This document shows, in pieces, positions 1 to 9,745 of a DNA stretch of 64,000 nucleotides. The notes under the pieces were generated by a model. That model was not told the DNA's origin. It saw only the letters and a program-made list of their open reading frames with translations, and did not search any database. Source of the stretch: Dyella tabacisoli (GTDB lineage: Bacteria > Pseudomonadota > Gammaproteobacteria > Xanthomonadales > Rhodanobacteraceae); contig NZ_KZ857174.1 of the NCBI RefSeq assembly GCF_003350925.1, forward strand, positions 1 to 64,000. The letters run 5' to 3'. Position numbers and translations under genes: made by a program. Each line of letters begins with the position of its first letter. Position 1 is the stretch's first letter.

Positions 1-57
1 GCTGCGCCGATGGTAGTGTGGTTTATTCCATGCAAGAGTAGGTCACCGCCAGGGGCT
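1..57 (+). rRNA. rrf: 5S ribosomal RNA, 3' part only (gene begins before the window)
   Basis: The first bases match the conserved 3' half of bacterial 5S rRNA: the segment GCGCCGATGGTAGTGTGG followed by CCATGCAAGAGTAGG and the closing helix strand near GCCAGGGGC. The 5' half lies outside the window, so only about half of the roughly 115-nt molecule is visible. The exact 3' end is uncertain by a few bases. It is followed within ten bases by a strong terminator, as expected at the end of an rRNA operon. Confidence 0.9.
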
Positions 58-63
58 TTATCC

Positions 64-102
64 CAACCCCCGTAACTCACGTTACGGGGGTTGTTCTTTT
101 TT
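64..102 (+). terminator. Rho-independent terminator of the rRNA operon
   Basis: A perfect 13-bp stem (64-76 with 81-93, arm CAACCCCCGTAAC) closes on a TCAC tetraloop and is followed by a T-rich run at 94-102. It sits directly after the 5S end. Confidence 0.92.
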
Positions 103-130
103 AGGCTTTCGCGCTTGCGCAGCCCGCAAC

Positions 131-151
131 AGGTCACCGCCCCACGCTTTA
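131..151 (+). repeat. Decayed second copy of the 5S 3' end
   Basis: AGGTCACCGCC at 131-141 and GCTTTA at 146-151 repeat the 5S tail (40-50 and 55-60) with the same 15-base spacing, 91 bases downstream. A second terminator follows it, so this looks like the remnant of a tandem 5S gene end. Confidence 0.6.
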
Positions 152-157
152 GACACA

Positions 158-186
158 ACGCCTCTCCTTCAGGGAGGCGTTTTTTT
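158..186 (+). terminator. Second terminator after the 5S gene
   Basis: ACGCCTC (158-164) pairs with GAGGCGT (174-180), with partial extra pairing in the loop, followed by a run of T to 186. It is a different sequence from the first terminator but has the same position relative to the 5S-like repeat. Confidence 0.8.
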
Positions 187-253
187 GTGTGCATTCAGCG
201 TAAAATATTGCGTTCGCTGCTAAAATCTGCAGCCCCTCCCAAGACTTATCCCT

Positions 254-820
254 ATGACGACTCCAGTAACGAGCCGCCTAAGCCCACTTTCGTACCTGAT
301 TTTTTCTTCGCGCTGGCTGCAGCTCCCGTTGTATCTGGGGCTGATCGTGGCGCAGGGAATTTACGTGGTGCAATTTGTGCGCGAGTTGTGGCATTTGCTG
401 GTGACCACGTTATTTCACAACGGCATCGATGCCGCATCGGGAGGCGAGAGCGCCGAAACCACCATCATGCTGACGGTACTCGGGCTGATAGATGTAGTGA
501 TGATCTCCAATCTGCTGGTGATGGTGATCGTTGGCGGTTACGAGACATTCGTATCGCGCCTGAACCTGGATGGACATCCAGATCAGCCGGAGTGGCTATC
601 GCATGTCAATGCGACGGTGCTGAAGGTGAAGCTGGCAATGGCCATCATCGGCATTTCGTCGATCCATTTGTTGGCCACCTTCATCAAGGCGGATACCTTG
701 GGTAGCCAGACCATCATGTGGCAGATTCTGCTGCATTTGACCTTTGTGGTCTCGGCCGTCGCGCTGGCCTATATCGATAAGTTGACCCAACCGTCGCCAC
801 GGCACGCTGACGCGCACTGA
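254..820 (+). CDS. YqhA/UPF0114 family inner-membrane protein
   Basis: The 188-residue product is hydrophobic, with about four predicted membrane segments (roughly residues 20-40, 70-95, 120-142 and 150-172). It carries the family-typical stretch with [18 protein letters not shown] in the middle. UPF0114/YqhA proteins are integral membrane proteins of unproven function. The length suits the family. The ATG at 254 has no clear Shine-Dalgarno sequence. The gene stands alone between the rRNA terminators and glpR. Family assignment is by recognition and is fairly secure; function is unknown. Confidence 0.85.
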   Translation: MTTPVTSRLSPLSYLIFSSRWLQLPLYLGLIVAQGIYVVQFVRELWHLLVTTLFHNGIDAASGGESAETTIMLTVLGLIDVVMISNLLVMVIVGGYETFVSRLNLDGHPDQPEWLSHVNATVLKVKLAMAIIGISSIHLLATFIKADTLGSQTIMWQILLHLTFVVSAVALAYIDKLTQPSPRHADAH

Positions 821-890
821 TATGTCATCACATGACAGCGGGGGGCTGTAGCCATCATCATCGGCGCGTACTTGCCGGGTGGGAATGATG

Positions 891-1667
891 ATGACGGGTT
901 TGACACTCAATCGCCGACAGGAGGAGCTTGTTGCTTGGGTGCGACGAGAAGGCTTTCTGACGGTCGAATCTCTGGCAGGGCACTTTGAGGTCACGCCACA
1001 GACTATCCGGCGCGACTTGGGGATGCTTTGCGATGCAGGTTTGTTACGCCGCTATCACGGCGGCGTCAGCTTGCCTTCCAGTGTGGAGAACCTGGCCTAT
1101 GCCGCGCGGCAAGGTCTGCAGCAGGTCGAGAAGCAGCGGATCGCCGGTTTGCTGGCCGAGCATATTCCCGATCAGGCCTCGCTATTCATCAATCTGGGCA
1201 CCACCAATGAGGATGTCGCGCGAGCACTGATGGGACACACCGGACTGCGTGTGATTACCAATAATCTCAACGTCGCGATCATGATGAGCGATAACCCGTC
1301 CTTCGAAGTCATCGTCGCCGGGGGTGTCGTGCGTGGCCGCGATCACGGGGTGACCGGTGAGGCGACGATCGAACTGATTCGTCAGTTCAAGGTGGACTTC
1401 GGCATTATTGGCATCTCGGGTATCGATATGGACGGCACCCTGCTGGATTTCGACTATCAGGAAGTACGCGTCAGTCAGGCCATCATCGAGCATTCGCGGC
1501 AGGTCTATCTGGCCGCGGACCATAGCAAGCTCGGTCGCAATGCACTGGTCAGACTCGGGCCGATTTCGCGGGTGAATGCCTGGTTCACAGATCGTCAACC
1601 GTCCAGGGAATTACGCGATGTGCTGGCTGAGGCAGGCACCCATGTCTATGTTGCCGCAGAGCGTTAG
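891..1667 (+). CDS. glpR: DeoR-family glycerol-3-phosphate regulon repressor GlpR
   Basis: The N-terminal DeoR winged helix-turn-helix includes VTPQTIRRDL, followed by the DeoR sensor domain (GVTGEATIELI and the LAADHSKLGRNALV segment typical of GlpR). GlpR represses glycerol uptake and catabolism genes and is released by glycerol-3-phosphate. Three in-frame ATGs lie at 885, 888 and 891. I chose 891 because the purine-rich GGGTGGGA at 877-884 then has usable spacing, but 885 or 888 are possible. It reads in the same direction as glpD, about 210 bases upstream, and is followed by glpF and glpK, which supports the glycerol role over other DeoR functions. Confidence 0.88.
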   Translation: MTGLTLNRRQEELVAWVRREGFLTVESLAGHFEVTPQTIRRDLGMLCDAGLLRRYHGGVSLPSSVENLAYAARQGLQQVEKQRIAGLLAEHIPDQASLFINLGTTNEDVARALMGHTGLRVITNNLNVAIMMSDNPSFEVIVAGGVVRGRDHGVTGEATIELIRQFKVDFGIIGISGIDMDGTLLDFDYQEVRVSQAIIEHSRQVYLAADHSKLGRNALVRLGPISRVNAWFTDRQPSRELRDVLAEAGTHVYVAAER

Positions 1668-1690
1668 ATGGAGCTTCGTTGCAACGCAGC

Positions 1691-1769
1691 GTGTGATGTT
1701 CGAAATTATTCTTATATGATCGATATCACGCAATTAATGTTGATATTAGTGAACTGATTTTCACATGTG
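1691..1769 (+). promoter_or_regulatory. Candidate control region of glpD with inverted repeats
   Basis: This AT-rich stretch between glpR and glpD carries ATGTTCG at 1696-1702, like the half-site of known GlpR operators, and an inverted repeat GTGAA-N6-TTCAC at 1749-1764. The first is a reasonable GlpR candidate. The second is one base out of register for a CRP/Clp site. No clear -35/-10 pair could be fixed. Confidence 0.35.
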
Positions 1770-1877
1770 CGCACTTTCGCAACACGGATGAAACCAAGCA
1801 CAAGTACCTTCTAGCGCCATGGACGAAGCTGTAGCCACTTGCTCCTGGCATTCGACGTCTGCGCGCCGGAGCGGGTA

Positions 1878-3365
1878 ATGACAGAGCGGATCGATCTACT
1901 GGTGGTCGGAGGCGGCATCAACGGTGCCGGTATCGCACGTGATGCGGTGGGGCGGGGGCTATCGGTGTGGTTGTGCGAGCAGGACGACCTGGCGGCACAC
2001 ACCTCCAGTGCCAGCACCAAGCTGATCCATGGCGGCCTGCGTTATTTGGAGCAGTTTGAATTCGCCCTGGTCGGCAAGGCGCTGGCAGAGCGCGAAGTAC
2101 TGCTACGCGCCGCCCCGCATATCATCTGGCCACTGCGTTTTGTCCTGCCGCATCAGCCGCATTTACGTCCGGCCTGGATGATCCGGCTGGGCCTGTTTTT
2201 ATACGATCATCTTGGCCGCGGGCGGCGCACCTTGCCGGGTTCGCGCCGGATCAAGTTCCGCCAACACGCGGTGGGCAGGCCTTTACGCGAGGAGTTCAAC
2301 ACCGGCTTCGTCTATTCCGATGCCTGGGTGCAAGATGCGCGACTGGTGGTACTCAATGCGATGGACGCCGCTCAGCGCGGTGCGCGCATCCTGACGCATA
2401 CACGTTGCCAGCATGCGTTGCGCGTCGCCGATGGCTGGCAAGTCCAGTTGCAGATGCAGGACGGCTCGCAGATCGAAGTGCATGCCCGTGCCCTGGTCAA
2501 TGCGACCGGGCCTTGGGCGGTGAGCTTTCTCGATGAGGTCGCACAGATCGGTCACGATCATTCGCTGCGGTTGGTCAAAGGCAGCCATATCGTGGTTCCC
2601 CGACTGTTCGATCACTCGTATGCCTACATTTTTCAGCAGCCGGATCGACGGATCGTCTTCGCTATTCCCTATGAGCGGGACTTCACCTTGATCGGCACCA
2701 CCGATGTGGAATACCACGCCGATCCGGCCAAGCCGCATATTGCCGCCGACGAGACCGTGTATCTGTGCGAAGCGGCCAATCGCTACTTCAAGCGCACTAT
2801 CGCGCCCGCCGATGTGGCCTGGAGTTACAGCGGTGTACGGCCACTGCTGGACGATGAACACGGCAACGCATCCGAAGTCACTCGTGACTACCTGCTCGAA
2901 CTGGATGAACACGGCGCGCCGCTGCTCAATGTATTCGGCGGCAAACTCACCACGTATCGCAAACTCGCCGAGGAGGCGGTTGATCGACTTGCGCCGCTGC
3001 TCGGCGTCCATCAGCCGGACTGGACCGGCAAAGGGCACCCGTTGCCGGGTGGCGACGATGGCGATTTGCCTAAATTGCTGATGCAGTTGCAGGTAAGCCA
3101 GCCGTGGTTGCCGAGTGACCTGGCATGGCGATGGATTCATACCTACGGCACCCGCACCGCCGAAGTACTGGGCGATACAGGCGATCTCGATGGCCTGGGC
3201 GAGCATTTCGGTGCTGGCTTGTATGGCATCGAAGTGGACTATCTACGCAGGCGTGAATGGGCGACTACCGCCGAAGACGTGCTTTGGCGGCGTACCAAAC
3301 TTGGCTTGCGGATCGATCCGTCGGGCGTTTCGCGCTTACAGGCTTACCTGTCTGCGAACAAGTAA
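1878..3365 (+). CDS. glpD: Aerobic glycerol-3-phosphate dehydrogenase
   Basis: The 495-residue flavoprotein oxidises glycerol-3-phosphate to dihydroxyacetone phosphate and passes electrons to quinone at the inner membrane. The FAD-binding GGGINGAGIARDA lies at about residues 11-23, followed by TKLIHGGLRYLEQ and the late GGKLTTYRKLAEEAVD motif of the family. I placed the start at the ATG at 1878, just before the FAD motif, because GGAGCGGG at 1868-1875 is a good ribosome binding site. Length matches E. coli GlpD (501 residues). It lies upstream of glpF and glpK on the same strand. Confidence 0.95.
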   Translation: MTERIDLLVVGGGINGAGIARDAVGRGLSVWLCEQDDLAAHTSSASTKLIHGGLRYLEQFEFALVGKALAEREVLLRAAPHIIWPLRFVLPHQPHLRPAWMIRLGLFLYDHLGRGRRTLPGSRRIKFRQHAVGRPLREEFNTGFVYSDAWVQDARLVVLNAMDAAQRGARILTHTRCQHALRVADGWQVQLQMQDGSQIEVHARALVNATGPWAVSFLDEVAQIGHDHSLRLVKGSHIVVPRLFDHSYAYIFQQPDRRIVFAIPYERDFTLIGTTDVEYHADPAKPHIAADETVYLCEAANRYFKRTIAPADVAWSYSGVRPLLDDEHGNASEVTRDYLLELDEHGAPLLNVFGGKLTTYRKLAEEAVDRLAPLLGVHQPDWTGKGHPLPGGDDGDLPKLLMQLQVSQPWLPSDLAWRWIHTYGTRTAEVLGDTGDLDGLGEHFGAGLYGIEVDYLRRREWATTAEDVLWRRTKLGLRIDPSGVSRLQAYLSANK

Positions 3366-3456
3366 GAGCCATCGAGGATGCTTCGAGTAGCCAAAGAGCT
3401 GCCGGAGACGTCCGCATCGCATTGCCGGGCGCAAAGTGATCGGTGGTGAGGGGAGT

Positions 3457-3479
3457 CCGGCGGCCGATGAAGCCGCCGG
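3457..3479 (+). other. GC-rich hairpin in the glpD-glpF gap
   Basis: CCGGCGGC (3457-3464) pairs with GCCGCCGG (3472-3479) over a 7-base loop. There is no T run, so it is more likely an RNA-stabilising or processing element than a terminator. Confidence 0.4.
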
Positions 3480-3541
3480 AGAGGTCAAGAAGCGCGGCCA
3501 TGTAGCCGGCCAACGATGCAGCATTGATGGAGAAAGCGGGC

Positions 3542-4246
3542 ATGTCGGTATATCTGAGTGAATTTCTCGGCACCATGGTGCTGATTTTGCTGGGCGACGG
3601 CGTTGTCGCCGGCGTTTTGTTGAAAGGTTCGAAATCGAAAGACGCCGGCTGGTTGGTCATTACTGTGGCCTGGGGTTTGGCCGTACTTATGGGCATCTAT
3701 GTGGCCAGCTCCAGCGGTGCGCATATGAACCCTGCGCTGACTATTGCGCTGGCTGCGATCGGCAAGTTCAGTTGGGCCCTGGTGCCGGGCTACATCCTGG
3801 CGCAGATGCTGGGCGCGTTCTGCGGTGCGGTGCTGGTGTATCTGCATTACTTCCCGCATTGGCGCGGTACGGAAGATGCCGGGATCAAGCTCGGCGTGTT
3901 CTGCACCAGTCCGGCAGTGCGTTCGACGCCATCCAATTTTATTGCGGAAGTCATCGGCACGTTCATGCTGGTGTTTGGGGTGCTGGTCATTGGTACAAAC
4001 ACGATGGTGGCCGGTTTCGGTCCGTTTGCCGTGGCCTTGTTGGTGACCTCGATCGGTTTGTCGCTGGGCGGCCCCACCGGCTACGCCATCAATCCGGCGC
4101 GCGATTTAGGACCGCGGATTGCACACGCGTTGCTGCCGATTCCGGGCAAGGGGCACTCAGACTGGAGCTACGCAGCGATTCCAATTGTCGGGCCCGTGGT
4201 CGGTGCCTTGCTTGGTGCCTTTATCTACCGCGCCGTATATGGCTGA
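3542..4246 (+). CDS. glpF: Glycerol uptake facilitator (MIP/aquaglyceroporin)
   Basis: The 234-residue membrane channel has the two signature half-helix motifs of the MIP family: NPA at residues 63-65 (within GAHMNPALT) and NPA at 184-186 followed by RDLGPR. The Asp after the second NPAR is typical of glycerol channels rather than water-only aquaporins. Six membrane segments are evident. The ATG at 3542 is preferred because GGAG at 3529-3532 precedes it at good spacing; an upstream TTG/ATG pair at 3524-3529 would overlap that site. It ends 18 bases before glpK, so the two are almost certainly cotranscribed. Confidence 0.94.
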   Translation: MSVYLSEFLGTMVLILLGDGVVAGVLLKGSKSKDAGWLVITVAWGLAVLMGIYVASSSGAHMNPALTIALAAIGKFSWALVPGYILAQMLGAFCGAVLVYLHYFPHWRGTEDAGIKLGVFCTSPAVRSTPSNFIAEVIGTFMLVFGVLVIGTNTMVAGFGPFAVALLVTSIGLSLGGPTGYAINPARDLGPRIAHALLPIPGKGHSDWSYAAIPIVGPVVGALLGAFIYRAVYG

Positions 4247-5764
<1,518 letters not shown>

Positions 5765-5788
5765 TCAGCAGGTGAATGGCTCACCTTT

Positions 5789-5841
5789 GGATGGTCCGCT
5801 ACAAGCGGGCCATCCCCAGCCACTCTCAAGGGGCTGGGGAT
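5789..5841. terminator. Two overlapping hairpins between the convergent glpK and PfkB genes
   Basis: GGATGGTCCGC (5789-5799) pairs with GCGGGCCATCC (5805-5815), and ATCCCCAGCC (5812-5821) pairs with GGCTGGGGAT (5832-5841). They share 5812-5815, so only one can form fully. The site between converging genes suggests a bidirectional terminator, but neither strand shows a long T run. Confidence 0.55.
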
Positions 5842-5852
5842 AAACGCGAATC

Positions 5853-6788
5853 TCAGTCCAGCGCGTAGCCGAACTGTTCTTTGAACTCGGCAGCGAACTG
5901 CTCGTAAGTGAAACGCTGGTTTTGCGTGCCCGGATGCTCGACTTTCAAGGCGCCCATCAGCGAGGCCATGCGGCCGACGGTCGCCCACTCTTTGCCCTGC
6001 ATGATGCCCAGGATCAGGCCGGCGCGATAAGCGTCGCCGCAACCGGTGGGATCGACCACCTGGCGTTCGCGGGCCGCAGGAATCTGCAGTGTCTTGCCAT
6101 CGGTGTAGATGATCGAGCCGCGGGGGCCTTGGGTCACGATATAGGCTTTGACGCGTTCGGCGATCTGCTCGGCGCTCCATTCGGTGCGCGATTGCAGTAG
6201 CTGAGACTCATAGTCGTTGACGATCACGTAGGTCGATTTCTCGATCATCGTGCGGAATTCGTCACCGCTGAACAGCGGCATGGCCTGGCCCGGGTCGAAA
6301 ATGAAGGGCACGCCGCGTGCGGCGAACTCGTTCACGTGCTGCAGCATGGCGTCACGGCTATCGGGTGCGACGATGCCGAAGGTGATCTCCGGGATGTCGC
6401 GCACGTGGTTTTCGTGGGCGCTGGACATCGCTCCGGGATGGAATGCGGTGATCTGGTTGTTGTCCAGGTCGGTCGTGATGAAGCACTGCGGGGTGAACTG
6501 CTCGTCGTACACACGCACGTAATCCATGCGGATACCGCATTCCTGCAGATGCTGCCGATAGGGCGCAAAGTCTTGGCCTACCGCGGCTACCGGCAGCGGA
6601 TCGGCGCCCAGCAGCCTCAAGTTATAGGCGATATTGCCGGCGCAGCCACCGAATTCACGGCGCATCCGCGGAACCAGGAAGGACACGTTCAGGATATGCA
6701 CCTGATCGGGCAGGATGTGATTCTTGAACTGGTCTTGGAACACCATGATGGTGTCGTAGGCGAGCGAACCGCAGATAACGGCAGACAT
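5853..6788 (-). CDS. PfkB-family kinase, adenosine kinase-like
   Basis: The 311-residue product has the ribokinase fold: the N-terminal substrate motif with FGGCAGNIAYNLRLLG and the C-terminal catalytic DPTGCGDAYRAGLI, where the usual GAGD appears as GCGD but keeps the catalytic Asp. The overall pattern, including SFLVPRMRREFGG and FHPGAMSSA, resembles the bacterial adenosine kinase group, though the sugar or nucleoside substrate cannot be read from sequence. I chose the ATG at 6788, immediately before the first strand (MSAVICGSLAYDT); upstream codons lack family similarity. It is transcribed away from mreB and converges on glpK. Confidence 0.85.
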   Translation of the reverse strand: MSAVICGSLAYDTIMVFQDQFKNHILPDQVHILNVSFLVPRMRREFGGCAGNIAYNLRLLGADPLPVAAVGQDFAPYRQHLQECGIRMDYVRVYDEQFTPQCFITTDLDNNQITAFHPGAMSSAHENHVRDIPEITFGIVAPDSRDAMLQHVNEFAARGVPFIFDPGQAMPLFSGDEFRTMIEKSTYVIVNDYESQLLQSRTEWSAEQIAERVKAYIVTQGPRGSIIYTDGKTLQIPAARERQVVDPTGCGDAYRAGLILGIMQGKEWATVGRMASLMGALKVEHPGTQNQRFTYEQFAAEFKEQFGYALD

Positions 6789-6990
6789 GGTTTGTGGGTG
6801 TCCCCAGGCAAATGAACAGGCAGCGCGCAGGCGGCTGGACCAAGGCCGAATCAACGATCTCGGCCAAAGCTGCTGATCTTACCGTTATAAGTGGTTGGTG
6901 ACGACTGTTCAGGTGACGTGAACTTTGCATCGGCAGGGAAGAAACGCGTATATCACCGTGTAGTACAAGGCTTTCTTAACGAGAATATTC

Positions 6991-7019
6991 TTGCGTGCAC
7001 GGGCTGGCCTGACTAGACT
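6991..7019 (+). promoter_or_regulatory. Candidate sigma-70 promoter of mreB
   Basis: TTGCGT (6991-6996) and TAGACT (7014-7019) are separated by 17 bases, about 45 bases before the mreB ATG. The match to consensus is moderate (3/6 and 4/6). Confidence 0.4.
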
Positions 7020-7037
7020 GATCCGCTTACTTTTTAA

Positions 7038-8114
<1,077 letters not shown>

Positions 8115-8270
8115 GGGCCGCGCTCGCCCATCATTCTTGCTAGCTCGGCGACGGGGGATTCGGCACCCACTGCATCTCCCCTTAAAGAGCGCATTCACAT
8201 GGTGTCGCGCGGCTCGCCGCTGAGGTATTCGATGGGCGCGGCGCGCTCGTTCTGTTGAAAGGCTTGCTTC

Positions 8271-9254
8271 ATGGCGCTTGCGCGCGAGGAAAATTCGCCC
8301 CTGTTCGCCGGCTCCGTGGCGGGTACGCTGCGGCTGATCTTCTATCTCGCGTTGGCGATGGTGTTGATGGTGCTCGACCATCGCAACGGCTGGCTGTGGC
8401 GGCTGCGCTATAACGCAGCCATCGTGGTGGAGCCGATATACCGCCTTGCGGGCCTGCCGTCCGCCGGCATGCGCACGCTCAGCGTGGCCTTTTCCGATCG
8501 TAAATCGTTGACCGAGCAGAACCAGCGCCTGCGCGAGGATCTGCTGCTTGCCAATGCCAAGCTCAATCGCATGGCCGCGGTGGCCGAACAAAACCAGCGT
8601 CTGAAGGGCTTGCTCGATACCCAGCGCAGCCTGGAGCTCAATGTGCAGTTGGCGCGTGTCATCGGTGTAGACATGGGCACTTCACGCCATCGCCTGGTGC
8701 TCAATCGCGGCGATCGCGATGGCGTCAAGCAGGGGCAGGTAGTTATCGATGCGCATGGTGTCATCGGTCAGATCGTCGACGTGCTGCCGACTACGGCCGT
8801 GGTCATGCTGGTGACCGATCCGAATCACGCGGTGCCGGTGGTGATCGAGCGCACCGGTTTGCGCACCGTGGCTTACGGATCGCGCGAGGGCGACCAGTTG
8901 AGCTTGCCGAATGTGCCGATGGCTGCCGATGTGAAGGCCGGCGACAAGCTGCTTACTTCTGGGCTTGGCGGGCGTTTTCCATCGGGTTTTCCGGTGGGCG
9001 AGATTCGTTCGGTCGGACAGTCCGCGTCAGGCATGTTCCTTGAGGCACGCGCACGTCCAACCGCTGATATCGATCGCAGCGAGGACGTCTTGTTGCTGCA
9101 CGATCAGGCCGAGCCGGTCGGGCCGCCGATACCGTCGACACCCGCAGGGCCGCCGGCCGGCCTGGCGCCTGCGCCGGGTAGTTCAAGTGCGCCGCCACCG
9201 GTCAGCCCGCCTGTAGCGAACCCATCCACGAATGCGCCGGCGGTGCAGCCATGA
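8271..9254 (+). CDS. mreC: Rod shape-determining protein MreC
   Basis: The 327-residue bitopic protein has a short cytoplasmic start, a membrane segment at about residues 18-36, a coiled-coil stretch (LTEQNQRLREDLLLANAKLN) and the periplasmic beta domain with TSGLGGRFPSGFPVG near residue 230. MreC links MreB to PBP2 and RodA. The C-terminal 45 residues are proline- and alanine-rich, probably disordered, and longer than in E. coli. Its stop overlaps the mreD start by four bases. Confidence 0.95.
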   Translation: MALAREENSPLFAGSVAGTLRLIFYLALAMVLMVLDHRNGWLWRLRYNAAIVVEPIYRLAGLPSAGMRTLSVAFSDRKSLTEQNQRLREDLLLANAKLNRMAAVAEQNQRLKGLLDTQRSLELNVQLARVIGVDMGTSRHRLVLNRGDRDGVKQGQVVIDAHGVIGQIVDVLPTTAVVMLVTDPNHAVPVVIERTGLRTVAYGSREGDQLSLPNVPMAADVKAGDKLLTSGLGGRFPSGFPVGEIRSVGQSASGMFLEARARPTADIDRSEDVLLLHDQAEPVGPPIPSTPAGPPAGLAPAPGSSSAPPPVSPPVANPSTNAPAVQP

Positions 9255-9736
9255 ATCGGCAGCGATTGAGCCTGATGTGGGTCAGCGGCACGCTGGCCTT
9301 TGGCCTGTTGTCGATGCTGGTGCCGCTGCCTAGCGTATTGCAGTCATTCAAACCGTATTGGCCGGCGCTAGTGCTGCTGTACTGGTCGATCGAGTCGGGC
9401 GACCGCATCACCTTGGGCGTGGCCTTTATGGTGGGCCTGTGCGCGGATCTGCTCGACGGGGTGTTGCTGGGCGAGCAGGCTTTGCGTCTTTGCGCGCTGG
9501 TGTTCATCGTGTTGCGATTCCGTTCGCGGCTGCGCTTTTTTCCGATGTGGCAGCAGACACTGGCGGTGCTGATCTTGCTGTTGAATGACCGCGTCTTGCT
9601 ACTGATCGTGCGGACCTTTGCCGGCGAAGCGTTGCCACCTGCAAGCTGGTGGATTTCACCCTTTGTAGGCGCGGCGTTATGGCCGTTCTTGTTCCTGCTG
9701 CTCGACGATCTGCGTATGCGGTTTCGCATCCAGTAG
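9251..9736 (+). CDS. mreD: Rod shape-determining protein MreD
   Basis: The 161-residue integral membrane protein has about five hydrophobic segments and a charged hairpin with FRSRLRFFP, as in MreD. MreD is part of the elongation complex with MreB, MreC, PBP2 and RodA. The ATG at 9251 overlaps the mreC stop (ATGA), implying translational coupling, and mrdA follows nine bases after the stop. MreD is weakly conserved, so identification depends partly on position, which here is unambiguous. Confidence 0.93.
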   Translation: MNRQRLSLMWVSGTLAFGLLSMLVPLPSVLQSFKPYWPALVLLYWSIESGDRITLGVAFMVGLCADLLDGVLLGEQALRLCALVFIVLRFRSRLRFFPMWQQTLAVLILLLNDRVLLLIVRTFAGEALPPASWWISPFVGAALWPFLFLLLDDLRMRFRIQ

Positions 9737-9745
9737 CCGACAACC

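Noticed and set aside
1749-1764. CRP/Clp binding site upstream of glpD
   Set aside because: The half-sites are spaced one base too far for TGTGA-N6-TCACA; kept only as an unassigned inverted repeat.
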